Source: Neomegalonema sp.
GTDB taxonomy: Bacteria; Pseudomonadota; Alphaproteobacteria; Rhodobacterales; Rhodobacteraceae
DNA: 59,162 nt
Assembly (NCBI GenBank): GCA_022760355.1
Contig: JALEGB010000018.1
Coordinates: 1-59,162 of the forward strand
Reading direction: 5' to 3'
Both the position numbers and the translations under genes were made by a program. Of this stretch, positions 46,807-56,762 are shown piece by piece (within the stretch, counting starts at the first letter, position 1; each line of letters begins with the position of its first letter). The notes under the pieces were generated by a model. The model was not told the origin of the DNA, did not search any database, and worked only from the letters and a program-made list of their open reading frames with translations.

Positions 46807-47460
46807 AGGACAGGCGCGCATCTGCTTTCGATAGCGCTCCGCTTGACGGCCAGCCCTTCGCGCCGCGCGTATCAGCCAAGCCTTGCGCCGGTAAGATCCG
46901 CGCCGATAGCCAGCATGCCCCTCATGATAGTTCAAATATTGCGTGATCGCGTCGCTCATCGGAACGCCGTTCACGCGTTGCGTCGTCGCCATATACCAGC
47001 CGATAAAATCCGATGAGTCGCCAAAATCAGTGCGGCTGGCGGCCCAAGAACTGCGGCCGGTTTCGCGGAGATAGCGTTTCCATGTGCCGTCCAACGCCTG
47101 CGAATAACCATAGGCCGACGAAACCCGTCCCCATGGCGCCAAACCGAACAGGATCCGCTTCCGCGGGGGGCGCGCATCATGGCGGAAACTGGATTCCTTC
47201 CAGATTATCGCCAACTGCACATGCGCCGGAGCGCCCCATTTCCGCTCCGTCCGCCGCACCGCCCGTCGCCATTCAGGATGCGTTGCGAGCATTGCGCACA
47301 CATCGTTTTGCCGTCGAGGCGCCTTCAGCGTCGCGCAGCTTGCCAACAGCGCGCAAATCAGCGCTGCGCCGCCGACGAGCAGGAGCGGCCTTGACGCGTG
47401 CAAGGAAACAAACCCAGGCGCGCAACGGACATATTTTGCAAAGGTTGCGATCAGCATCAT
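46804..47460 (-). CDS. lytic transglycosylase-like lipoprotein
   Basis: About 218 residues; the N-terminus is uncertain because no good ribosome site is seen. The lipobox LLASC anchors it in the membrane. The catalytic-type segment is IIWKESSFRHDARP (Glu in KESSF), followed by AYGYSQALDGTW (the GYxQ... motif) and TQYLNYHEGHAGY, together an SLT-type soluble transglycosylase fold that cuts peptidoglycan. The stop codon comes from palindromic element copy C. Confidence 0.78.
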   Translation of the reverse strand: MMLIATFAKYVRCAPGFVSLHASRPLLLVGGAALICALLASCATLKAPRRQNDVCAMLATHPEWRRAVRRTERKWGAPAHVQLAIIWKESSFRHDARPPRKRILFGLAPWGRVSSAYGYSQALDGTWKRYLRETGRSSWAASRTDFGDSSDFIGWYMATTQRVNGVPMSDAITQYLNYHEGHAGYRRGSYRRKAWLIRAARRAGRQAERYRKQMRACP

Positions 47461-47691
47461 GCAACAATCGCAGATTAATCTTACTGCATTGTTCCCAACA
47501 CGGGAACTCTGCAGCAGCGGCGCCAACAATCGCCTGAACCGTTGCTGCTTATCAGCGACTTAACGCAGCCTTTATCGCCATGGATCAGCGAAGCGCCTGG
47601 ACAATAGGGCTGGCTGTGCATATCTCGACGAACCTGCAACGGGGCAAACTTAGATCCTTATTGTGCCGGCACCCTTTTTCGAGTTCAGCGT

Positions 47692-48051
47692 ATGACGACG
47701 ACTACCGGTTCTGAGAAGATCAGTCTCAATGTTCTGGCGAAATTTCGCATCGGTCAGGTGGTGCGCCACCGCATCTACCCATTCCGCGGCGTAATTGTTG
47801 ACGTAGACCCCGTCTTCTCAAACACTGAGGAGTGGTGGAACGCCATCCCGGAAGACGTGCGCCCGCGGCGTGATCAGCCCTTTTATCATCTTCTGGCCGA
47901 GAATGATGAGAGCTACTATGACGCCTATGTGTCCGAGCAAAATCTTGCGCCGGACGATACAGGCCGACCGGTAGGGCATCCGGATGTCGAACGGCTGTTT
48001 GGCGAACTTGAGGACGGGCAGTATGAGCTCGATCCGATTCACAAACACTAA
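47692..48051 (+). CDS. hspQ: HspQ, heat-shock protein / hemimethylated-DNA-binding-like
   Basis: A 119-residue protein carrying the family core: KFRIGQVVRHRIYPFRGVIVDVDPVF, then WWNAIPEDVRPRRDQPFYHLLAEN and YVSEQNL. HspQ (YccV-like) is a specificity factor for Lon-type proteolysis in enterobacteria. The gene sits 188 bases before thrS on the same strand; the ribosome site is weak. Confidence 0.92.
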   Translation: MTTTTGSEKISLNVLAKFRIGQVVRHRIYPFRGVIVDVDPVFSNTEEWWNAIPEDVRPRRDQPFYHLLAENDESYYDAYVSEQNLAPDDTGRPVGHPDVERLFGELEDGQYELDPIHKH

Positions 48052-48239
48052 TTCAGAAACCGTGTTTTGACAGCGGCGCCTTCGCGTTCCTCTTCTGACG
48101 AAGCGGACCTGGCGCGACACAGGGCGCCGCCCCTCCATCTCCATGGTTGACAGAGGCCCCCTTCGGTCCCCAGTTGCCGAGGCTGATTTATGGGCCGTTC
48201 AAAACCGTAAGCGAACGGCGAGCAATAGGAGAGACGATC

Positions 48240-50201
48240 ATGGGCGCTCAGGTGGCGATCACCCTTCCCGATGGGGCTGTTCGAACCTACGAGGCGCCCG
48301 TGACAGGCGCAGACGTCGCCGCGGACATCTCCAAATCGCTCGCAAAAAAAGCGTTCGCCTGTAAGATTGACGGCGTTCTGTCCGACCTCTCCAAGCCAAT
48401 TGAGGCCGACGCTCAACTTGCGATCGTAACCGACAAGGACGAAGCCGAGGCGCTCGAACTGATCCGCCATGACTGCGCGCATATCATGGCGCGGGCGGTG
48501 CAGGAGCTGTGGCCGGACACAAAGGTCACCATCGGCCCGGTGATCGAAAACGGCTTCTACTACGACTTTGATCGCGATGAGCCCTTCTCCGACGCCGACC
48601 TTGAGAAGATCGAAGAGAAGATGCGTGAGATTATCACGCTCAAAGACCCGGTGCGCACCGAACTTTGGGAGCGCGCGGACGCGGTCGCTCACTACGAAAA
48701 GGCGGGCGAGCCCTTTAAGGTTGAGCTGGTCGGCATGATCCCGGAAGGCGAGCCGATCCGGATGTATTGGCATGGCGACTGGCAGGATCTGTGCCGCGGC
48801 CCGCATCTCGCCCATACCGGACAGGTGCCGCCAGACAGTTTTAAGCTCACCTCGGTCGCCGGCGCCTATTGGCGCGGCGACAGCAAGAACAAGATGCTGC
48901 AGCGGATCTACGGCACCGCGTGGCGGAATAAGAAAGACCTAAAAGCGCATCTGGACCGGATCGAGGAAGCCAAGCGACGCGATCACCGCAAATTGGGGCG
49001 GGAGCTGGAGCTGTTCCATCTGCAGGAAGAAGCGCCTGGGATGGTGTTCTGGCATCCAAATGGCTGGACCCTCTATCGCGCGCTCGAAGACTATATGCGC
49101 CGCCGCCTGACGAAAGCGGGGTACAAGGAAATCCGCACGCCGCAGGTGGTTGACCGAAAGCTATGGGAAGCCTCGGGCCACTGGGACAAATATCGCGAAA
49201 ATATGTTCATCACCGAGATCGATGAGGAACATGCGAACGAGAAGCGGGTCAACGCGCTGAAGCCGATGAACTGCCCGTGCCATGTCCAGGTCTACAATCA
49301 CGGCTTAAAGAGCTACCGCGATCTGCCGCTGCGCCTCGCCGAATTCGGCTCCTGCCATCGCTATGAAAGCTCCGGTTCGATGCATGGGCTGATGCGCGTC
49401 AGAGGGTTTGTGCAGGATGATGCGCATATCTTCTGCACCGAAGATCAGATCGAGGATGAGACCGCCCGATTTATCGAGCTGCTGGCCGGCGTATACAAAC
49501 ATCTCGGCTTTGACAGCTACGATATCAAACTCTCAACTCGCCCCGAAATGCGGGTGGGATCGGACGAGATTTGGGACAAAGCCGAAGCCGCCCTTGAAAG
49601 TGCGGTGCGCAAGGTCACGAACAACTATGAAATCGATCCGGGCGAGGGCGCGTTCTACGGTCCCAAGCTCGACTTTAAACTGACCGACGCGATTGGCCGC
49701 GAATGGCAATGCGGCACATTCCAGGCCGATTTCAACCTGCCAGAGCGTCTCGGCGCCGAATATGTCGGCGAAGATGGCGAGAAGAAGCGGCCGGTCATGA
49801 TGCACCGGGCGATCCTCGGCAGCTTTGAGCGATTTATCGGCATTCTGATCGAGAACTACGCCGGGCGCTTCCCGCTTTGGCTATCGCCAGTTCAGGCTGT
49901 CGTCGCCACGATCGTGTCGGACGCCGACGAATACGCCGCGCATATCGTTGATCAGATGAAGAATGCCGGCCTACGCGTTGGGCTCGATACTCGGAACGAA
50001 AAGATCAACTATAAGGTCCGCGAGCATTCGGACGCCAAAGTCCCCGCAATTCTGGCGATCGGCCGTAAGGAAGTTGAAGACCGCACCGTTTCTGTTCGCC
50101 GCCTTGGCGAGCAGGGTCAGAAGGTGATGCCGCTGGAGGAAGCCATTGCGGCGCTGACGGCGGAGGCGACACCGCCGGATCTGCGCCCAATGGACGCTTG
50201 A
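48240..50201 (+). CDS. thrS: threonyl-tRNA synthetase
   Basis: A 653-residue class II synthetase. In order: TGS domain ([21 protein letters not shown]), editing domain ([26 protein letters not shown]), catalytic core with motifs ([30 protein letters not shown], Zn ligands) and [14 protein letters not shown], and the C-terminal anticodon-binding domain ([19 protein letters not shown]). TAGGAG precedes the chosen ATG by nine bases; the 31-residue longer frame is rejected. Confidence 0.97.
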   Translation: MGAQVAITLPDGAVRTYEAPVTGADVAADISKSLAKKAFACKIDGVLSDLSKPIEADAQLAIVTDKDEAEALELIRHDCAHIMARAVQELWPDTKVTIGPVIENGFYYDFDRDEPFSDADLEKIEEKMREIITLKDPVRTELWERADAVAHYEKAGEPFKVELVGMIPEGEPIRMYWHGDWQDLCRGPHLAHTGQVPPDSFKLTSVAGAYWRGDSKNKMLQRIYGTAWRNKKDLKAHLDRIEEAKRRDHRKLGRELELFHLQEEAPGMVFWHPNGWTLYRALEDYMRRRLTKAGYKEIRTPQVVDRKLWEASGHWDKYRENMFITEIDEEHANEKRVNALKPMNCPCHVQVYNHGLKSYRDLPLRLAEFGSCHRYESSGSMHGLMRVRGFVQDDAHIFCTEDQIEDETARFIELLAGVYKHLGFDSYDIKLSTRPEMRVGSDEIWDKAEAALESAVRKVTNNYEIDPGEGAFYGPKLDFKLTDAIGREWQCGTFQADFNLPERLGAEYVGEDGEKKRPVMMHRAILGSFERFIGILIENYAGRFPLWLSPVQAVVATIVSDADEYAAHIVDQMKNAGLRVGLDTRNEKINYKVREHSDAKVPAILAIGRKEVEDRTVSVRRLGEQGQKVMPLEEAIAALTAEATPPDLRPMDA

Positions 50202-50320
50202 TCGCGCAATTGGCGCGCCTGCGAATAGGCGCGCCGCCGATGCGATCAGGGAGAGAGAGGGGAGTGCGCGGAACCGGCGTCGCGCGCGGTCATAGGGAAG
50301 AGTAAGCGAGCGTGAGCCCG

Positions 50321-50872
50321 CTACGCCGCATCCCAAGCGTATTTCTGGAACGGCGGATCGACTGGCGTATCCGCCAGATGGTTCACATAGTTGGACATGA
50401 CCTTCTGCGCGACGCCGAGGACTACGTCCAGGATCTGGCGCTTGCCGTAGCCCGCCGCGAGGAAGGCGTTGACAGCCTCTGCCGAGACATCTCCGCGCTG
50501 GCGCACCATTTCGAGGGTGAAGGTCCGCAGCGCCTCCAGTTTCGCGTCGGCCAACGGCGCGCCATTCCGCAGCGCTTCGATCACGGTGTCGTCAACCTTG
50601 GCCATCTTCGCCAGCGCCGTATGCGCGGGCACGCAGTAATGGCAACGATGCTCCACGTTAATCGCTTGCCATACAACAGTCTGCTCAACGGCGCTCAGGC
50701 TCGTCCGTTGAAACAGCTCATGAGCCTGCTGGTATGCATCAAGCAGCTGAGGCGATTCGGCCATAACGGCGTGCAGATTGGGCGTCATCCCAAACGCCTT
50801 CAGCGAGTTTTCAAGCAGCGGCTTTGACGCCTCCGGCGCGGTCTCTTTGGTATGAAGCTGAAAATCAGCCAT
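50321..50872 (-). CDS. AhpD/carboxymuconolactone decarboxylase-family protein
   Basis: A 183-residue protein of the AhpD-like superfamily. The redox motif is HRCHYCVPAHT (C-x2-C with His three residues on), which in AhpD relatives handles peroxide reduction or protects against electrophiles. It begins MADFQLHTKE. It is divergent from a TetR gene, and an operator-like dyad lies 20 bases before its start, so the TetR protein probably represses it. Confidence 0.9.
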   Translation of the reverse strand: MADFQLHTKETAPEASKPLLENSLKAFGMTPNLHAVMAESPQLLDAYQQAHELFQRTSLSAVEQTVVWQAINVEHRCHYCVPAHTALAKMAKVDDTVIEALRNGAPLADAKLEALRTFTLEMVRQRGDVSAEAVNAFLAAGYGKRQILDVVLGVAQKVMSNYVNHLADTPVDPPFQKYAWDAA

Positions 50873-50891
50873 TTTTTAGGCCCCTATGTTT

Positions 50892-50907
50892 TTGAGTGAT
50901 TGCTCAA
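50892..50907. promoter_or_regulatory. operator-like dyad 1 of the TetR/AhpD-like pair
   Basis: TTGAGTGATTGCTCAA, a near-perfect dyad (TTGAG / CTCAA) just ahead of the AhpD-like start. The same motif recurs 67 bases away beside tetR. Confidence 0.75.
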
Positions 50908-50958
50908 GAACCACATGAACGATCTAAGTAGCGTGAGCACGGCCAGCAAGGGCAATTC

Positions 50959-50974
50959 TTGAATGATTGCTCAT
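50959..50974. promoter_or_regulatory. operator-like dyad 2 of the TetR/AhpD-like pair
   Basis: TTGAATGATTGCTCAT matches dyad 1 at 14 of 16 positions. It lies 17 bases before the tetR start, a position suited to autorepression. Confidence 0.72.
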
Positions 50975-50990
50975 AAACTTTGGAGACCCT

Positions 50991-51590
50991 ATGGCGCGCC
51001 CCCCTTCCTTCGATCGCGATCAGGCGTTGGCCGACGCCTGCGACCTGTTCTGGCGCAAGGGCTACAACGCGACGTCGGTTAAGGATCTGGAGGATGCGCT
51101 GGGCCTGAAAGCCGGCAGCATCTATGGCGCATTCGGAAATAAAGAGGCGCTCTACGCCGAAGCTCTGGCGCTGTATGACGCGGCGCAGATTGCGCGCTTC
51201 AAAAAAGCGATGGCCGCGGCGCCGTCGCCGCTGGCGGGAGTCGCCGCCTATGTCCGTTCAATCGGGGAAAAATTCGGCGGGGACACGCCGCGCGCCTGCA
51301 TGATCGTTAAAACGCTGCTCGAAGCTCCGGAGACGGCGAAGTCCCTCCAAACAGATGCGCGCGAACGGTTAGATCATGTGCGAAGCTTGTTCGCTGCGGC
51401 TTTTGAGCAGGCGGTCGAGCTCGGCGAATTGCCGACGAGCACCAACACCGCGCATCTCGCATCTCGGCTCCAGTCGAATATCGTTGGCTTGCTTTGCGTG
51501 GGCGAGATCCACAGGGACCCCGCCCGCACCCGCGCTATCGCCGAAGATATCGCGCTCAGCGTGGAGACGCTCAATCAAGCGCCGGCCTGA
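50991..51590 (+). CDS. TetR-family repressor
   Basis: A 199-residue regulator. The TetR helix-turn-helix is clear: ALADACDLFWRKGYNATSVKDLEDALGLKAGSIYGAFGNKEALY. The C-terminal ligand domain is short and lacks known motifs. I start at MARPPSFDRD with GGAG five bases before; the frame to 50967 has no such site and would cover dyad 2. It is divergent from an AhpD-like gene and flanked by twin dyads. Confidence 0.92.
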   Translation: MARPPSFDRDQALADACDLFWRKGYNATSVKDLEDALGLKAGSIYGAFGNKEALYAEALALYDAAQIARFKKAMAAAPSPLAGVAAYVRSIGEKFGGDTPRACMIVKTLLEAPETAKSLQTDARERLDHVRSLFAAAFEQAVELGELPTSTNTAHLASRLQSNIVGLLCVGEIHRDPARTRAIAEDIALSVETLNQAPA

Positions 51591-51617
51591 CTGGGCCGAC
51601 GCGGCGGGTCAATTGGG

Positions 51618-52178
51618 TCACCCCGCCCACTGATCGCAGCTTGATTCGGTAAACTTCACATTCGTCCAACCGGCGCCGAGCACGTTCCACTCTTTGTCCG
51701 TCACCACGACATAGTTCCAGCCATCCACGGCGTGGTGATAAAAGCGCACATTTTGACCCGGATGCAGGTAGCTGATCAGCGTCCAATCTTCTACTCGCCG
51801 AGACAGCAAAGAGACTTTGCCGCCACGCCAGCCGATGCAGGCGCTTTCCGTGTCATCGCGCACCGGCGGCGTGTCGATCAGCTTGCGATAGCGCAGATCG
51901 TCGAGATCGAGGCTGGTCTTGCTGGTGTCGACTTTGCAGCCGGCGGCGGCCTCCAAGGCCATGATCTTTTCCACCAATTTCAGCGACGCCCGATCCAGCT
52001 TAACCTTTTTACCCGTGCAGTCGCTGTTATCGAACATCGCCTTGCCTAATGGGGAGCTGAAGCAGTACCCGGCCCGATCCATGACCGAATTTCGCGCATG
52101 CCACCAATCATCGCAAAGTTCCGACGCGGCCGCAGGCGCTGCAACGAACACAGCGAGCATCAGGAATAGAACGCGCAT
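51618..52178 (-). CDS. secreted YARHG/DUF4453-type protein
   Basis: A 186-residue exported protein (signal peptide cut near AAA-SE). The mature N-terminus, CDDWWHARNSVMDRAGYCFSS followed by PLGKAMFDNSDC, fits the YARHG-like region common in alphaproteobacterial secreted proteins. The C-terminal half resembles an SH3-like fold (VSLLSRR, WNYVVV). Six cysteines suggest disulphides. I start at MRVLFLMLAV with GAGAGG ten bases before. Family membership is from memory of the pattern; the function is unknown. Confidence 0.8.
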   Translation of the reverse strand: MRVLFLMLAVFVAAPAAASELCDDWWHARNSVMDRAGYCFSSPLGKAMFDNSDCTGKKVKLDRASLKLVEKIMALEAAAGCKVDTSKTSLDLDDLRYRKLIDTPPVRDDTESACIGWRGGKVSLLSRRVEDWTLISYLHPGQNVRFYHHAVDGWNYVVVTDKEWNVLGAGWTNVKFTESSCDQWAG

Positions 52179-52403
52179 CTTTATTAAACCTCTCAAAGGC
52201 GCAGCGCGACATTGGCGCCGGCGGTGGAAAAGACCAACAACGTCGCTTGCCAGCAAAGCATCCGGTGGTAGGCTGATTTATGTTTAGTCCATGGCGCAGT
52301 TGTGAAGCGGGGCGCAGATCCCGTGATTACAGCGCACCGTACCAGGCCGCCGTCATCGATCCTTTTCTTCGGGCCCGGCGCGCCGTGTGGGAGGAAAAGG
52401 CGA

Positions 52404-53237
52404 ATGAACGCATCAGAAGCATCCAGCGCCACGGCGCAACCGACGCCGCCAATGGGATTTCCGCACGCGCCGGCCATACGCACAGTGACCGGCGCGGATA
52501 TTCTCGCATCCCTGCGGGAGGGGTTCGCGGATTTTAAACGCGCACCGCTGTTCGGACTGTTCTTTGGCGGCGTCTACGCCGCCGGCGGTCTGCTTTTGCT
52601 GGCCTGCGTCTCCTTATGGGACACCGCCTGGGCCATTATCCCACTCGCCATCGCCTTTCCGTTGATCGGCCCCTTTGTCGCCGTCGGCCTCTATGAAGTA
52701 AGCCGGCGCCTTTCCAGCGGTGAGAAATTGAGCTGGGGCGGCGTGTTGGGCGTAGTCCTTCGTCAGCGCGATCGCGAACTGGCCTGGATCGGCTTCGCGA
52801 TGCTGTTCGTCTTCTGGATGTGGGCCTATCAGGTGCGGATCCTGTTGGCGATATTCCTCGGCTCCGCGTCCTTTACGTCGCTTTCGACGCTCGACGGTTT
52901 TCTGAAGCTCGTCATGACCACTGAAAACGGCGTGATGTTTATCCTTGTGGGCACGGCCATCGGCGCATTCCTGGCGCTGGTGCTGTTTTCAATCACCGTG
53001 ATCAGCGTCCCGCTGCTGCTCGATCGCGATGTTGACTTCATCACCGCGATCGTGACCAGCGTCACCACGGTACGGCGCAGCCCCGCCCCGATGATCGCTT
53101 GGGGGCTTGCCGTCTTGATCCTCATGCTTGTGGCGCTGGCGCCGTTGTTTTTAGGCCTGCTGTTTGTTCTGCCGATACTCGGGCACGCGACATGGCGGCT
53201 CTATGAACGCGCAATCGTCCGACCGACGGCGGAGTAA
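52404..53237 (+). CDS. DUF2189 membrane protein
   Basis: A 277-residue, six-helix inner-membrane protein. The N-terminal block SLREGFADFKRAPLFGLFFGGVYAAGG and the LIGPFVAVGLYEVSRRL segment are characteristic of DUF2189, often seen near cytochrome oxidases but of unknown function. GGAGG lies nine bases before the ATG; the longer open frame is not used. It stands alone, converging on the oligopeptidase gene. Confidence 0.88.
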   Translation: MNASEASSATAQPTPPMGFPHAPAIRTVTGADILASLREGFADFKRAPLFGLFFGGVYAAGGLLLLACVSLWDTAWAIIPLAIAFPLIGPFVAVGLYEVSRRLSSGEKLSWGGVLGVVLRQRDRELAWIGFAMLFVFWMWAYQVRILLAIFLGSASFTSLSTLDGFLKLVMTTENGVMFILVGTAIGAFLALVLFSITVISVPLLLDRDVDFITAIVTSVTTVRRSPAPMIAWGLAVLILMLVALAPLFLGLLFVLPILGHATWRLYERAIVRPTAE

Positions 53238-53324
53238 CGGTGAAAGCGAGGCGTTGAACCGCCCCGCTTCCCCCCTCTTTGCGCTGCGTCTGCGCTCGGG
53301 CGGCGATGAACTGCGCAGGTCAGC

Positions 53325-55388
53325 CTACGCCCAGCCGATTTTCTGGCGCAGGAACCGGAACCCCAGCGCTGAGAAGGCGGCTTTTTCCTTACTGTCTTTC
53401 CCGTAGGAATGGCCGCCAGCGTCGAGTTCATGATAATGCGCGTCATAGCCAAGCGCCTGCAGCTTCGCCGCGAATTTGCGCGCATGCCCCGGATGGACAC
53501 GATCGTCGCGCCGCGTCGTCGCAATTAGGATTGGCGGATAGGCGCGATCAGGCTCGATGCAGTGATAGGCGGAGAAGTGCTGCATGAACGCCCAGTCCTC
53601 CGGCTTCTCCGGATCGCCATATTCGGCAATCCAGCTCGAGCCCGCCAGCAGCTTATGGTAGCGCCGCATATCCACGAGCGGGACCGTGCAGAACAAGGCG
53701 CCGAAGCGTTCCGGGAACCGGGTCAGCATGTTCGCGATCAGCAGCCCGCCGTTGGATCCGCCTTCCGCCGCAATACGCTGCGGGACGGTGACGCCCCGCG
53801 CGACCAAGTCGGCCGCCACAGAAGCAAAATCGTCGTGCGACAGCCTTTTGCGCTCCCGCATGCCTGCCACATGCCACTCTGGCCCGAATTCGCCGCCGCC
53901 GCGGATGTGGGCGGTGACGCTGACGCCGCCGCGCTCGAGCCAAGCCTTTCCAACCAGCGCACTGTAGTGCGGCAGGACCGACGCCTCGAAGCCGCCATAC
54001 CCGGTCAAATATACCGGCGCATCGCCGCTCGCCGCCGCCGGGCCGGTCATCGTGTAGGGGATGCGCTCCCCATCCGAAGAAATTGCTTCATGCCGCGAAA
54101 CGACCAGCCCGCCTGCATCAAAGACGGCGGGCGCTTGTTTGAGCACCGTCGGCGCCGCAAGTTCAGGCGCGCTGGCGTCCAGCATCGACAATGTCGCCGG
54201 CGTAATCGGATCTTGGCTGTTGATTAGAAGCGCGCCATCGCTGGCTTCTGCGTCGCTGTCGAGCCGCCACATATCCGCAACCCCGAAGGCCGGCCCGCCT
54301 GGCAGTTCGACGGCCGCCCATTCGTCAGCCCGCGGCAATCGCAGCTCAAAGCGCGGGCGCAGCTCATCCAAGATCGCGAGCACCAGCCGCTCGCCCGCCC
54401 AGCTAAAAGCCTCCAGCGCGCAGCGGGGGGTCGGCGTAAATAGCCGCGTAAAAGCGGGCGCGCCGGCGACTAATGCGGACAATGAGCCGCCAACCAACGC
54501 GCCGGCCTCGCAGTCAATATCGCCGATGCGGCAAGCTGAGCGCGGCCGCACAGCGATCCAATCGCCAAAGATCTCCGTTTCCGCATCCGTCGGCAGCTCA
54601 AGCTTTTGCTGCGGCCCCGTTTCGTCGCCCAGCCAAATCGCGAAATCAAAAAAGCCGAGCCAATCGACATACCAGATGCGCCGATCCGAAGCGGTATGGT
54701 CGACATCGACATAGACGCCCATATCTGAGCTGGTCTCAAACAGAACCGCCGCATCGGCGATGGGCGCGCCGCGCCGCCAGCAGCGCACCGTGCGCGCGTA
54801 GCCGGCGCGGGTCGCCATTCCGTCGCCATAGGCGGACGTGAGCAGCAACGCGTCTTCATCAAGCCATTCGGCCCCGCCCTTCGCCTCAGGCAACTCAAAA
54901 CCGTTCGCAACAAACGCTCCAGCGCTGAGATCAAACTCGCGCAAGGCGACCGCATCGCCGCCTCCGCGCGACAGGCTCAAAACAGCCTTGCTGTGACGCG
55001 AGGACGTCGCGGCCCCTTTCCAAACCCAATCCTCCCCCTCCTTCGCCGCCAAAGCGTCGAGATCGAGAAGAACTTCCCACTCTGGGGCGCTGGTTTGAAA
55101 ACTTGCGAGCGACGTTCGACGCCAGAGGCCGCGCGGATTCTCCGCGTCCTGCCAGAAATTATAGAGGTGCGCGCCGCGGCGACGCACGAACGGAATGCGG
55201 TCTGGCCGATCCATAATCGCGGCGAGCGCGTCGCGGTCCGCCTCAAACACGGAATCCGCAAAAAGCCGAAAGGTCTCGCTATTTTGACGGCGCACCCAAT
55301 CGAGCACGCCAACCGCCTCAATCTCCTGGAGCCAGCCCCAGTTATCGTTATCCGGATCTTCGCGGGTCGGTCGGTAATCGATCGGCAT
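53325..55388 (-). CDS. prolyl oligopeptidase family protein (S9A)
   Basis: A 687-residue serine peptidase with an N-terminal beta-propeller and a C-terminal alpha/beta-hydrolase domain. The nucleophile is in GGSNGGLL, an Asp in DDRVHPGHA and the His in DAGGHSYG. It cuts short peptides after Pro, typically in the cytoplasm or periplasm; no signal peptide is seen. GGGGAG precedes the ATG. Its neighbours give no further hint. Confidence 0.93.
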   Translation of the reverse strand: MPIDYRPTREDPDNDNWGWLQEIEAVGVLDWVRRQNSETFRLFADSVFEADRDALAAIMDRPDRIPFVRRRGAHLYNFWQDAENPRGLWRRTSLASFQTSAPEWEVLLDLDALAAKEGEDWVWKGAATSSRHSKAVLSLSRGGGDAVALREFDLSAGAFVANGFELPEAKGGAEWLDEDALLLTSAYGDGMATRAGYARTVRCWRRGAPIADAAVLFETSSDMGVYVDVDHTASDRRIWYVDWLGFFDFAIWLGDETGPQQKLELPTDAETEIFGDWIAVRPRSACRIGDIDCEAGALVGGSLSALVAGAPAFTRLFTPTPRCALEAFSWAGERLVLAILDELRPRFELRLPRADEWAAVELPGGPAFGVADMWRLDSDAEASDGALLINSQDPITPATLSMLDASAPELAAPTVLKQAPAVFDAGGLVVSRHEAISSDGERIPYTMTGPAAASGDAPVYLTGYGGFEASVLPHYSALVGKAWLERGGVSVTAHIRGGGEFGPEWHVAGMRERKRLSHDDFASVAADLVARGVTVPQRIAAEGGSNGGLLIANMLTRFPERFGALFCTVPLVDMRRYHKLLAGSSWIAEYGDPEKPEDWAFMQHFSAYHCIEPDRAYPPILIATTRRDDRVHPGHARKFAAKLQALGYDAHYHELDAGGHSYGKDSKEKAAFSALGFRFLRQKIGWA

Positions 55389-55507
55389 AGCGGCTCCCCT
55401 TAGCGTCGAAGGGGCCAGCAGGCAGTATTAATCAAGCAATTTTACGGCCGCCATTCGGCTGGCGCGCGCAGTTCTGGGGATAATTTCCTAATCAATATTC
55501 AGCGTAA

Positions 55508-55705
55508 TCAGAAGGCGCACCACAGCCCAAAACATACGCCAAATGCGGTTTTCATCGCCGCCCATACGAATAAGTCCAACAAAATCAGCACCGCCAACAC
55601 GGGCAGACCAACATATAGAACCATGAGCGCGCGCCCTGTGGCGGTTACGCGCGGCTCCGGCAAATCATGCCCGAGAACCGCTTTGGCTCGACCGCGTCTG
55701 AACAT
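55508..55705 (-). CDS. small one-helix membrane protein
   Basis: A 65-residue protein: a basic N-terminus (MFRRGRAKAVLGHDLPEPRV), a long hydrophobic stretch (LYVGLPVLAVLILLDLFVWA) and the end FGVCFGLWCAF. AAGGA lies seven bases before the ATG; the longer frame overlaps the divergent neighbour and is rejected. It looks like the small membrane proteins seen in many alphaproteobacteria. The function is unknown. Confidence 0.75.
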   Translation of the reverse strand: MFRRGRAKAVLGHDLPEPRVTATGRALMVLYVGLPVLAVLILLDLFVWAAMKTAFGVCFGLWCAF

Positions 55706-55781
55706 TATCCCATCCTTCCGGTTCAAAAAAAAACACGGGTCGTAAATCTCTGTTAAGTGCTGACAAAAGATTACTGGGCGC

Positions 55782-56720
55782 ATGGCAGACGCGATTGAAA
55801 CCATATGGCGCGGCTCTTCGCGGAATGAGTGGCGCAGATTAGCAACGCAGGCCGGCGCGGCGCTCCAGCAAGACTGGGACTACGGCGCCGCCAACAGCAG
55901 TCTGGGCGGCCGTGTTGCTCGGGCGATTGTGCGCCGCGCTGGCGAGCCCATCGCCCTCGCCCAGTTTCTTATTCAGGATTTTGGCGTCGGCAAATGGCGG
56001 GCGGTCACCCTGGCGACGGCGTTTCGCGGGCCCGTCTGGATCTCAGATCCGCCGCAGGAGACGAAGGCGGCCGCGGTTCAGTCGATGATCCGCTCCCGCC
56101 CCTGGGGCAAGCGATCCATCTTGATGTTCCAGCCGGAGGAGGCGGCGCCCTGGCTGAGCGCCGCGCGATTGCGGCGGGTGATGACCGGGCACAGCACCTC
56201 TCTGATCGACCTTGAACAAGAGCCTGACGCCCTGCGCGCCGCGCAGCACCAAAAATGGCGCAACCGTCTGGTCGCAGCGGAGCGGGTGGACGGGCTGAAG
56301 GTGTTGAAGAACGGCGTGAAGCCCGCTCAGTATATGTGGCTGCTTGAACAGGAAGCCGCTCAGCAGAAGTCGAAGGGCTATCAGGGGCTGCCCGTCGCCT
56401 TCACCCCAGCCTATGCCGCAGCTGGCGGCAAAGAAGCGATGACAATCTTCCGTGCTGATCTGAACGGGAAGCGGGCCGCCGCCATGCTGTTTTTGCGCCA
56501 TGGCGACGCAGCGACCTACCATATCGGCTGGTCGAGCGACGAGGGCCGCAAAACGGGCGCGCACAACCTGGTGCTGTGGAAAGCCATGCTCAGCTTACGC
56601 GCCGCGGGCGTGCGGCTCCTCGATCTCGGCGGCGTGAATACGGCCAGCGGCGCCGGGGTCGCGCGATTCAAGCTCGGCGTTGGCGGCCGCGTGACGACGC
56701 TCCCAGGCGCGTATCTCTAG
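55782..56720 (+). CDS. GNAT/FemAB-like acyltransferase
   Basis: A 312-residue protein of the FemAB-like double-GNAT fold: W-DYGAANSSLG at the N-terminus, RAVTLATAFRGPVW in the first half, and AAMLFLRHGDAATYHIGWSSDEGR with LDLGGVNT in the second. Relatives join amino-acyl groups to peptidoglycan precursors or other acceptors. The stop codon TAG belongs to palindromic element copy D. The substrate is unknown. Confidence 0.84.
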   Translation: MADAIETIWRGSSRNEWRRLATQAGAALQQDWDYGAANSSLGGRVARAIVRRAGEPIALAQFLIQDFGVGKWRAVTLATAFRGPVWISDPPQETKAAAVQSMIRSRPWGKRSILMFQPEEAAPWLSAARLRRVMTGHSTSLIDLEQEPDALRAAQHQKWRNRLVAAERVDGLKVLKNGVKPAQYMWLLEQEAAQQKSKGYQGLPVAFTPAYAAAGGKEAMTIFRADLNGKRAAAMLFLRHGDAATYHIGWSSDEGRKTGAHNLVLWKAMLSLRAAGVRLLDLGGVNTASGAGVARFKLGVGGRVTTLPGAYL

Positions 56721-56762
56721 GGTTGGAGCTCATAAATCTGGCCGAGCCAGCGCTCGGCAGGC
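56718..56762. repeat. interspersed palindromic element, copy D (left arm and centre)
   Basis: TAGGGTTGGAGCTCATAAAT then CTGG, followed by the hairpin CCGAGCCAGCGCTCGG, which is nearly identical to the centre of copy E. The right arm is missing. The TAG ends the GNAT gene. Confidence 0.85.
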
